Source of the DNA: Dryocola boscaweniae
GTDB taxonomy: Bacteria > Pseudomonadota > Gammaproteobacteria > Enterobacterales > Enterobacteriaceae
DNA: 64,000 nt
NCBI RefSeq assembly: GCF_025215095.1
Contig: NZ_JALHAP010000078.1
Span: 213,425 to 277,424 of the forward strand
Direction of reading: 5' to 3'
Shown: one piece after another, positions 57,521 to 64,000 of the stretch
Layout: each line of letters opens with the position of its first letter
Position numbering within the stretch: the stretch's first letter is position 1
Made by a program: the position numbers and the translations under genes
Notes under the pieces: generated by a model
Seen by the model: only the letters and a program-made list of their open reading frames with translations
The model's database searches: none
What the model was told of the DNA's origin: nothing

Positions 57521-58006
57521 GTGCTTGAAGATCTCCGCGCAAACTCCTGGAGCCTTCGTCCGTGCTGCATGGTGATGGCCTACCGCATTGCGCATTTTTG
57601 CTCGGTGTGGCGCAAAAAAAACGTCATCAACAATCTTTGGGCTGCCCCTGTTTTGCTGCTTTACCGCTTTGTGACCGAGTGCCTGTTTGGCTATGAAATC
57701 CAGGCTGCGGCCACCATTGGCAGACGTTTTACCATTCACCACGGTTACGCCGTTGTTATCAATAAATTCGTGGTCGCCGGAGATGATTTCACTATCCGTC
57801 ACGGCGTGACCATCGGTAACCGCGGGCAAAGTCTCGCGTGCCCGAAAATCGGTAACGGCGTTGAGCTGGGGGCGAATGTCATCATCATTGGCGATATCAC
57901 GCTTGGCAATAATGTCACCGTGGGCGCGGGCAGCGTAGTGCTGGACAACGTGCCGGATAACGCGCTGGTGGTAGGTGAGAAAGCGCGAGTAAAGGTAATT
58001 AAATGA
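57521..58006 (+). CDS. wcaB: Colanic acid acetyltransferase WcaB
   Basis: Serine acetyltransferase-like left-handed beta-helix protein of 161 residues (E. coli 162), one of the O-acetyltransferases of colanic acid. Hexapeptide repeats are visible from GRRFTIHHGYAVVI to VTVGAGSVVLDNVPDNALV, with the catalytic His in the HHG segment. The start is GTG, two bases after the wcaA stop. It overlaps wcaC by 4 bases. Confidence 0.95.
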   Translation: MLEDLRANSWSLRPCCMVMAYRIAHFCSVWRKKNVINNLWAAPVLLLYRFVTECLFGYEIQAAATIGRRFTIHHGYAVVINKFVVAGDDFTIRHGVTIGNRGQSLACPKIGNGVELGANVIIIGDITLGNNVTVGAGSVVLDNVPDNALVVGEKARVKVIK

Positions 58007-59220
58007 ATATCATGCAATTTAATGTGCGCCTGGCCGAAGGGGGCGCTGCGGGTGTGGCGCTCGACCTGCACCAGCGCGCGCGCGAAGCGGGTTTATCTTC
58101 GCGCTTTATTTACGGTTACGGAAAAGGCGGCAAGAAAAGCGCAAGCCACGATAAGTTCGCCGATGTTGAAAAACATACGCCGCGCCTGACGTCGATTGCC
58201 AACATCATTCTATTCCGCTTCTTCAACCGCGACCCGTTCGGCAACCTGAATAAACTTTATCGCAAAGTCACCCGCACAAGCGGGCCGGTCGTGCTGCATT
58301 TTCACGTGGTGCACAGCTACTGGCTGAACCTTGAAGAGATGGTGTCGTTTTGCCAGCGCGTTAAGGCGCATAAAGATGACGTCACTTTTGTCTGGACGCT
58401 GCACGACCACTGGAGCATTACCGGACGTTGCGCATTTCTTGATGGCTGCGAAGGCTGGAAAACCGGCTGCGAAAAATGCCCGTCGCTGAATAACTATCCG
58501 CCGGTCAAGGTTGACCGGGCGCATCTGCTGGTGGACTCCAAGCGCCAGCTATTTCGCGAAATGCTCGCGCTCGGCTGCCGGTTTATTTCACCCAGCCAGC
58601 ATGTCGCCGACGCGTTTAATCAGATTTACGGGGCAGGGCGCTGCAAAATCATCAATAACGGTATTGATGTGGCAACCGAAGCTATTCTCGCCGAGCTGCC
58701 GTTAACCGAAGCAAGCCGCGAAAAACCAAAAGTAGCCGTTGTTGCTCACGATTTGCGTTATGACGGCAAAACGAATCAGAAGCTAGTTCAGGCCATGATG
58801 GCGCTGGGCGACAATATCGAACTGCACACCTTCGGCAAGTTCTCGCCTTTCAACGGGCCGAACGTGGTGAACCACGGCTATATGACCGATAAAAAAGCGC
58901 TGATGAGCGAGCTTAACGAAATGGATTCGCTGGTGTTCAGCTCAAAAGTGGATAACTACCCGCTGATTCTGTGCGAAGCGTTGTCCATCGGCGTGCCGGT
59001 CATTGCCACGCAAAGCGAAGCCGCAGATGAAGTGCTGCGCAAAGTTGGCGGCAAAACGTTCAGCGAAACACAGGTGCTGGAGCTTGTGAAACTACCGAAA
59101 GCCGAGCTCGCGCAGCAGGTCTTCGGCATGGATTTGCAGGCGTTCAAAACCACCAGCCGCAGATCTTACAGTGGACAACAGATGCTGGAGGAATATGTCT
59201 CGTTCTATCAGAATCTGTAG
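58003..59220 (+). CDS. wcaC: Colanic acid glycosyltransferase WcaC
   Basis: GT4-type (GT-B fold) glycosyltransferase of 405 residues, as in E. coli. The N-terminus MNIMQFNVRLAEGGAAGVAL carries the acceptor-side glycine loop. A small cysteine group is present in CAFLDGCEGWKTGCEKCP (near residue 145-165). The donor-binding half ends with SSKVDNYPLILCEALSIGVP, where the E-x7-E-like motif is seen. Overlaps wcaB and wcaD. Confidence 0.95.
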   Translation: MNIMQFNVRLAEGGAAGVALDLHQRAREAGLSSRFIYGYGKGGKKSASHDKFADVEKHTPRLTSIANIILFRFFNRDPFGNLNKLYRKVTRTSGPVVLHFHVVHSYWLNLEEMVSFCQRVKAHKDDVTFVWTLHDHWSITGRCAFLDGCEGWKTGCEKCPSLNNYPPVKVDRAHLLVDSKRQLFREMLALGCRFISPSQHVADAFNQIYGAGRCKIINNGIDVATEAILAELPLTEASREKPKVAVVAHDLRYDGKTNQKLVQAMMALGDNIELHTFGKFSPFNGPNVVNHGYMTDKKALMSELNEMDSLVFSSKVDNYPLILCEALSIGVPVIATQSEAADEVLRKVGGKTFSETQVLELVKLPKAELAQQVFGMDLQAFKTTSRRSYSGQQMLEEYVSFYQNL

Positions 59221-60415
59221 TTACCTGCTGTTACCGTTCATCTATCTGGTGGTCAACGTTAAGCTTGCCTCGCTGGGTGAAAGCTTCCCGGTAACAATAG
59301 TGACCTTCTTACCCGCCATCCTCTTTTTGTACATCGAACGCATTAGCGTTAAAAAATTGATGATTGCGCTGGGCATCGGCGCCGGGTTAACCGCTTTTAA
59401 CTACATCTTTGGCCAGTCGCTGGATGCCAGCAAATATGTCACCTCGACATTATTATTTGTGTATATCGTGCTGATTCTGGCCATGACCTGGAGCTGCCGC
59501 TTTAAGACTATTTCGCAACGCAATCACCGAAAAATATTGCGGTTATTTTACGCGGTTGTCGGAATTATTGTGACGCTGGCGGCTGCGGAAATGGCGCAAA
59601 TTATACTCACCGGCGGCAGCAGCCTGATTGAGAAAATTTCGAAGTTTCTTATTTACAGTAATAGCTATGTACTGAACTTTATTAGCTTTGGCGGGCGAAG
59701 AACTACCGCGCTTTATTTTGAACCAGCGTTCTTCGCTCTGGCGTTAATCTCAATTTGGCTCAGCATCAAACAGTTTGGTATCAAAACGCCGAAAACTGAT
59801 GGTATGATTCTTTTAGGGATTATCCTTTCAGGATCGTTCTCAGGGGTGATGACCTTCATCCTGTTTTACCTTCTTGAATGGGCATTCCAGTACCTTAATA
59901 AAAGTGCCATAAAGAAGAAGTTGCCGTTAGCGATTATTTCTTTGGCAGTATTTTTAGTAGGGTTAATATTCGCCTTCCCTTATATCGCCACGCGTCTGGG
60001 CGATTTAGGCACCGAAGGGTCATCATCGTATTATCGTATTATTGGCCCGCTGGCAATGGTGGGATATTCCCTGACGCATATTGATGGCGTAGTACGGTTT
60101 GGTTCTTTATATGAATATGTCGCATCATTCGGAATCTTTAACGGTGCGGACGTCGGTAAAACAGTAGACAATGGTCTGTATCTGCTAATTATTTATTTTT
60201 CCTGGTTCGCAGTGCTATTGACTGTCTGGTACATGTGGAAAGTCATTAAAATGATGCGTACGGCATTTGGGAATAATGAAAATTTCCGCGTACAGCTCTG
60301 GCTTTTTACACCCGTATCACTGTTTTTTACCGGTTCAATTTTTAGCCCGGAATATGCTTTCTTGATTGTTTGTCCGTTTATTTTACGTAAGGCACTCAAG
60401 ATAACGAATTGCTGA
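59195..60415 (+). CDS. wcaD: Colanic acid polymerase WcaD
   Basis: Putative Wzy-type polymerase of the colanic acid repeat, 406 residues (E. coli 405), with about ten to eleven membrane segments. Conserved stretches include [40 protein letters not shown] and the long periplasmic loop around [16 protein letters not shown]. The ATG at 59195 has GGAGG upstream and aligns with E. coli; it lies inside the wcaC end, giving a 26-base overlap. Confidence 0.95.
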   Translation: MSRSIRICSYLLLPFIYLVVNVKLASLGESFPVTIVTFLPAILFLYIERISVKKLMIALGIGAGLTAFNYIFGQSLDASKYVTSTLLFVYIVLILAMTWSCRFKTISQRNHRKILRLFYAVVGIIVTLAAAEMAQIILTGGSSLIEKISKFLIYSNSYVLNFISFGGRRTTALYFEPAFFALALISIWLSIKQFGIKTPKTDGMILLGIILSGSFSGVMTFILFYLLEWAFQYLNKSAIKKKLPLAIISLAVFLVGLIFAFPYIATRLGDLGTEGSSSYYRIIGPLAMVGYSLTHIDGVVRFGSLYEYVASFGIFNGADVGKTVDNGLYLLIIYFSWFAVLLTVWYMWKVIKMMRTAFGNNENFRVQLWLFTPVSLFFTGSIFSPEYAFLIVCPFILRKALKITNC

Positions 60416-60429
60416 TGAGGCCCACAATC

Positions 60430-61182
60430 ATGTTATTAAGTGTAATCACCGTTGCCTGGAAAAATTTAGCCGGGGTGGAAAAAACCTGGCAGTCGCTGGC
60501 TCACCTGGCGCAGGCATCCGACATCACCTTTGAATGGATTGTGGTTGACGGTAACTCGCAGGACGGCACGGCGGACTTTCTGGAAAACCTCAACGGACAG
60601 TACAACTTACGTTTCGTTAGCGAGAAAGATAACGGCATTTACGATGCGATGAATAAAGGCATTGATATGGCGCAGGGCCGTTATGCGTTGTTCCTCAATT
60701 CCGGTGATATTTTTCACCAGGACATCGCACAGGTCGTGCGTCAGCTCGCTGCTATGCCCGCCCAAAATAACGCCATGATTATCGGCGATGCCCTGCTGGA
60801 TTTTGGTGATGGAACAAAAATCCAGCGTCGCGCCAAGCAGGGTTGGTATATTTACCACAGCCTGCCCGCCAGCCATCAGGCAATATTTTTTCCGCTAGAT
60901 GGCCTTAGAAAATATCCTTACGATCTGCAATATAAAGTCTCTTCTGATTATGCACTTGCGGCCAAAATGTACAAAAGCGGCTATGCGTTTAAACGCGTTA
61001 AGGGCATGGTCTCTGAATTTTCAATGGGCGGCGTTTCAACGTCCAATAATATTGAATTGTGCCGTGATGCGAAAAATGTTCAGCGCAAAATTTTAGGCGT
61101 GCCTGGATTTATCGCCGAGCTGTCATTCAAGCTTCGTATGCGAACTACCGGTAAAGCTAAGGCTTTATATAACAAAGCCTGA
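60430..61182 (+). CDS. wcaE: Colanic acid glycosyltransferase WcaE
   Basis: GT2-family glycosyltransferase, 250 residues (E. coli 248). The fold is shown by [26 protein letters not shown] and the metal site [21 protein letters not shown] is the typical acceptor-side segment. The ATG at 60430 aligns with the E. coli start; an earlier in-frame ATG at 60409 would overlap wcaD. Last gene before a REP pair. Confidence 0.94.
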   Translation: MLLSVITVAWKNLAGVEKTWQSLAHLAQASDITFEWIVVDGNSQDGTADFLENLNGQYNLRFVSEKDNGIYDAMNKGIDMAQGRYALFLNSGDIFHQDIAQVVRQLAAMPAQNNAMIIGDALLDFGDGTKIQRRAKQGWYIYHSLPASHQAIFFPLDGLRKYPYDLQYKVSSDYALAAKMYKSGYAFKRVKGMVSEFSMGGVSTSNNIELCRDAKNVQRKILGVPGFIAELSFKLRMRTTGKAKALYNKA

Positions 61183-61186
61183 GGTG

Positions 61187-61260
61187 GATGGCGCTGCCGC
61201 TTATCCACGACAACTGCAACTTAATTCGTAGGTCGGATAAGCGTTAGCGTCATCCGACGA
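61187..61260. repeat. REP pair between wcaE and wcaF
   Basis: GGTGGATGGCGCTGCCGCTT (from 61183) and GTAGGTCGGATAAGCGTTAG (from 61229) are typical REP units in opposite orientation, the second interrupting the operon second time. Confidence 0.8.
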
Positions 61261-61275
61261 AAATAAGGAAATATT

Positions 61276-61815
61276 ATGCAGGAATTAAGCGGCTTCTCGG
61301 TACCAAAAGGTTTTCGGGGCAGCAACGGCATTAAAGTCCAGATGTGGTGGGCGGTACAGGCGACATTATTTGCCTGGTCTCCGCAGGTGTTATACCGCTG
61401 GCGCGCCTTTTTATTACGTTTGTTTGGCGCGAAAATTGGTAAAGGTGTTGTGATTCGCCCGTCGGTAAAAATTACTTACCCGTGGAAATTAACGCTCGGT
61501 GATTACGCCTGGGTTGGCGACGACGCCGTTTTATATACCCTGGGCGAGATCTCCATCGGCGCAAATTCCGTGGTGTCACAAAAGTGTTATTTATGTACCG
61601 GCAGTCACGATTATATGAGCAAGCATTTTGATATTACCGCCACGCCCATTGTGATTGGCGAAAAATGCTGGCTGGCAACGGACGTTTTTGTTTCACCCAG
61701 CGTCACGATTGGTGATGGCACCGTCGTTGGCGCCCGCAGCAGCGTTTATAAATCATTACCGGCGAATGCCGTTTGCCGGGGTAACCCAGCAGTAAAAATA
61801 CGCGATCGAGCGTAG
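61276..61815 (+). CDS. wcaF: Colanic acid acetyltransferase WcaF
   Basis: Left-handed beta-helix acetyltransferase of 179 residues (E. coli 182), thought to acetylate colanic acid. Hexapeptide repeats run from IGKGVVIRPSVKITYP through IVIGEKCWLATDVFVSPSVT to VVGARSSVYKSLPANAV. The catalytic His is in TGSHDYMSK. It has AAGGAA before the ATG and follows the REP pair. Confidence 0.95.
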   Translation: MQELSGFSVPKGFRGSNGIKVQMWWAVQATLFAWSPQVLYRWRAFLLRLFGAKIGKGVVIRPSVKITYPWKLTLGDYAWVGDDAVLYTLGEISIGANSVVSQKCYLCTGSHDYMSKHFDITATPIVIGEKCWLATDVFVSPSVTIGDGTVVGARSSVYKSLPANAVCRGNPAVKIRDRA

Positions 61816-61869
61816 GGCCTTTATTTAGCAATAAGGCGCTTAATTTTATCTTCAATCATAGGAATTATT

Positions 61870-62991
61870 ATGACTAAAGTAGCTCTCATCACGGGTGTAA
61901 CCGGACAAGACGGCTCCTATCTGGCGGAACTGCTGCTGGAAAAAGGTTACGAAGTGCATGGCATCAAACGCCGCGCCTCCTCTTTCAACACCGAACGCGT
62001 GGACCATATCTATCAGGACCCGCACGCCAGCAACCCGAAATTCCATCTGCACTACGGCGATCTGACAGACAGCTCCAACCTGACCCGTATTCTTTCCGAA
62101 GTGCAGCCGGACGAAGTGTATAACCTGGGCGCGATGAGCCACGTGGCGGTTTCTTTCGAATCCCCGGAATACACCGCCGATGTGGATGCGATGGGCACGC
62201 TGCGCCTGCTGGAGGCCATCCGCTTCCTGGGCCTTGAGAAGAAAACCCGTTTCTATCAGGCTTCTACTTCTGAGCTCTACGGCCTGGTGCAGGAAATCCC
62301 GCAGAAAGAGACCACGCCTTTCTATCCGCGTTCCCCGTATGCGGTGGCGAAACTGTACGCTTACTGGATAACCGTTAACTACCGCGAATCCTACGGCATG
62401 TATGCCTGTAACGGCATCCTGTTCAACCACGAATCCCCGCGCCGCGGCGAAACCTTCGTGACCCGTAAAATCACCCGTGCGATCGCCAACATCGCCCAGG
62501 GCCTGGAAAAGTGCCTGTACCTCGGCAACATGGATTCCCTGCGTGACTGGGGCCATGCCAAAGACTACGTGAAAATGCAGTGGATGATGCTGCAGCAGGA
62601 AACCCCGGATGACTTCGTGATTGCCACCGGCGTGCAGTATTCCGTGCGTCAGTTCGTGGAAATGGCCGCGGCGCAACTGGGCATCAAACTGCGCTTTGAA
62701 GGCACCGGCGTGGAAGAGAAGGGCATCGTGGTTTCCGTAACCGGACACGACGCGCCGGGCGTGAAGCCGGGCGACGTGATTGTCTCCGTCGACCCGCGTT
62801 ACTTCCGTCCTGCTGAAGTGGAAACCCTGCTGGGCGACCCGACCAAGGCACACGAAAAACTGGGCTGGAAACCGGAAATCACCCTGCAGGAGATGGTCGG
62901 TGAGATGGTGGCGAAAGACCTGGAAGCAGCGAAGAAACACTCCCTGCTGAAGTCCCACGGTTACGAGGTTGCCATCGCGCTGGAGTCCTGA
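61870..62991 (+). CDS. gmd: GDP-mannose 4,6-dehydratase Gmd
   Basis: First step from GDP-mannose to GDP-L-fucose. It has 373 residues, the E. coli length. The SDR Rossmann motif is [13 protein letters not shown] at the N-terminus, the catalytic Thr/Ser region ASTSELYG and the YxxxK motif [12 protein letters not shown] follow. The NADP-type RR-x-S pattern ([12 protein letters not shown]) is present. Compared with the upstream wca genes it has a stronger preference for common codons. It is separated from wcaF by 54 bases. Confidence 0.97.
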   Translation: MTKVALITGVTGQDGSYLAELLLEKGYEVHGIKRRASSFNTERVDHIYQDPHASNPKFHLHYGDLTDSSNLTRILSEVQPDEVYNLGAMSHVAVSFESPEYTADVDAMGTLRLLEAIRFLGLEKKTRFYQASTSELYGLVQEIPQKETTPFYPRSPYAVAKLYAYWITVNYRESYGMYACNGILFNHESPRRGETFVTRKITRAIANIAQGLEKCLYLGNMDSLRDWGHAKDYVKMQWMMLQQETPDDFVIATGVQYSVRQFVEMAAAQLGIKLRFEGTGVEEKGIVVSVTGHDAPGVKPGDVIVSVDPRYFRPAEVETLLGDPTKAHEKLGWKPEITLQEMVGEMVAKDLEAAKKHSLLKSHGYEVAIALES

Positions 62992-62993
62992 GC

Positions 62994-63959
62994 ATGAATA
63001 AAAAACGTATCTTTGTTGCCGGCCACCGTGGGATGGTCGGTTCGGCCATCGTCCGCCAGCTTGAGCAACGTGATGACGTCGAACTCGTGCTGCGTGGCCG
63101 TGATGAACTGAATCTGCTGGACGCCGCCGCGGTGAACGCCTTCTTTGCCGAGGCGCGTATCGACCAGGTGTACCTGGCCGCCGCGAAAGTGGGCGGGATT
63201 GTGGCGAACAATACCTACCCGGCGGACTTCATCTACGAAAACATGATGATTGAGAGCAACATCATTCACGCCGCGCATACGCACAACGTGAACAAGCTGC
63301 TGTTCCTCGGCTCATCGTGCATTTATCCGAAGATGGCCAGCCAGCCGATTGCGGAAAGCGAGCTGCTGCAGGGCACGCTTGAAGCCACCAACGAGCCGTA
63401 TGCGATTGCCAAAATCGCCGGGATCAAGCTGTGCGAATCCTATAACCGCCAGTTTGGCCGCGATTACCGCTCGGTGATGCCGACGAATCTGTACGGGCCG
63501 AACGATAACTTCCACCCGAGCAATTCTCACGTTATCCCGGCCCTGCTGCGCCGCTTCCATGAAGCGACCGAGCAGAGCACGCCGGATGTGGTGGTGTGGG
63601 GCAGCGGCACGCCGATGCGCGAGTTCCTGCACGTGGATGACATGGCGGCCGCCAGCATTCATGTGATGGAGCTGGACCCGGAAGTGTGGGCGGAAAACAC
63701 CGAACCGATGCTGTCGCACATCAACGTCGGCACCGGCGTGGACTGCACCATCCGCGAGCTGGCGCAGACCATCGCGAAGGTGACGGGCTACCGTGGCCGC
63801 GTGGTGTTCGATGCGTCAAAACCGGACGGTACGCCGCGCAAACTGCTGGATGTGACCCGTCTGCGCCGTCTTGGCTGGTATCACGAGATCGCCCTGGAGC
63901 CTGGCCTTGCCAGCACCTACCAGTGGTTCCTCGAAAACCAGTCCCGGTTCCGGGGGTAA
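62994..63959 (+). CDS. fcl: GDP-L-fucose synthase Fcl (WcaG)
   Basis: Dual epimerase-reductase giving GDP-L-fucose from the Gmd product. It has 321 residues, as in E. coli. Features are the NADP-binding [14 protein letters not shown], the catalytic [11 protein letters not shown] with Ser and Cys, and the YxxxK motif [10 protein letters not shown]. The ATG is 2 bases after the gmd stop. Confidence 0.97.
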   Translation: MNKKRIFVAGHRGMVGSAIVRQLEQRDDVELVLRGRDELNLLDAAAVNAFFAEARIDQVYLAAAKVGGIVANNTYPADFIYENMMIESNIIHAAHTHNVNKLLFLGSSCIYPKMASQPIAESELLQGTLEATNEPYAIAKIAGIKLCESYNRQFGRDYRSVMPTNLYGPNDNFHPSNSHVIPALLRRFHEATEQSTPDVVVWGSGTPMREFLHVDDMAAASIHVMELDPEVWAENTEPMLSHINVGTGVDCTIRELAQTIAKVTGYRGRVVFDASKPDGTPRKLLDVTRLRRLGWYHEIALEPGLASTYQWFLENQSRFRG

Positions 63960-63961
63960 GC

Positions 63962-64000
63962 ATGTTTCTGAGTCAGGAAGATTTCGCCACCGTAGTCCGT
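63962..64000 (+). CDS. gmm: GDP-mannose mannosyl hydrolase Gmm (WcaH), 5' end only
   Basis: The first 13 codons, MFLSQEDFATVVR, match the start of E. coli Gmm, a Nudix-type hydrolase of GDP-mannose and GDP-glucose. It follows fcl by 2 bases as in E. coli. The rest lies outside the window, so integrity cannot be judged. Confidence 0.85.
   Translation, partial: MFLSQEDFATVVR

Noticed and set aside
61852..62958. A 368-codon open frame on the minus strand opposite gmd
   Set aside because: It mirrors a strongly codon-biased real gene; the product is His/Arg-rich without family features.
1..64000. CRISPR arrays, tRNA or rRNA genes, insertion sequences, prophage
   Set aside because: I saw no regularly spaced repeats, no tRNA or rRNA sequence and no transposase, integrase or phage structural gene.

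Overview
The window is chromosomal DNA of a member of the Enterobacteriaceae. Almost every gene has a close E. coli K-12 counterpart at near-identical length, but gene order and several accessory genes differ from E. coli. No rRNA, tRNA, CRISPR array, insertion sequence or prophage was seen. The species cannot be named from the sequence alone.

Layout. Positions 1-7106 follow the E. coli 19-minute order: an unidentified gene end, bssR, yliI, gstB, dacC, deoR, ybjG, mdfA. Across a cluster of REP elements (7107-7245) the order jumps to genes that lie near 45-47 minutes in E. coli: metG, mrp, a GNAT acetyltransferase and yehS. Then come several poorly known genes: a membrane protein, two tiny genes of opposite charge, an exported protein and an MscS-type channel. 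The thiamin salvage pair thiMD follows under a TPP riboswitch, then fbaB, yegS, the sRNA gene cyaR and trhP.

Between trhP and baeR lies the most unusual region (22470-28906, minus strand), a compact, partly AT-rich operon that looks like a peptide natural-product locus. It encodes a Gly/Ser/Cys-rich precursor with a 15-residue double-glycine leader, an orphan 84-residue protein, a TcdA/TcdB-type glycosyltransferase and a second glycosyltransferase of the GT2 family that recalls the S-glycosyltransferases of glycocins. A HlyD-type adaptor and a C39-peptidase ABC exporter complete it. The simplest reading is a glycosylated bacteriocin (glycocin-like) system in a Gram-negative host, exported through the resident TolC. 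This is inference from gene content.

From 29153 the E. coli order resumes. The baeRS two-component system and the mdtABCD efflux genes form one minus-strand operon. A HigBA-like toxin-antitoxin pair with a frameshifted toxin follows, then yegD, alkA, dgcE (yegE), udk, dcd, asmA and yegH. The window closes with the colanic acid operon from wza to the first codons of gmm, preceded by a long leader carrying a JUMPstart/ops element and a candidate RcsAB box. REP elements interrupt the operon at two gene junctions.
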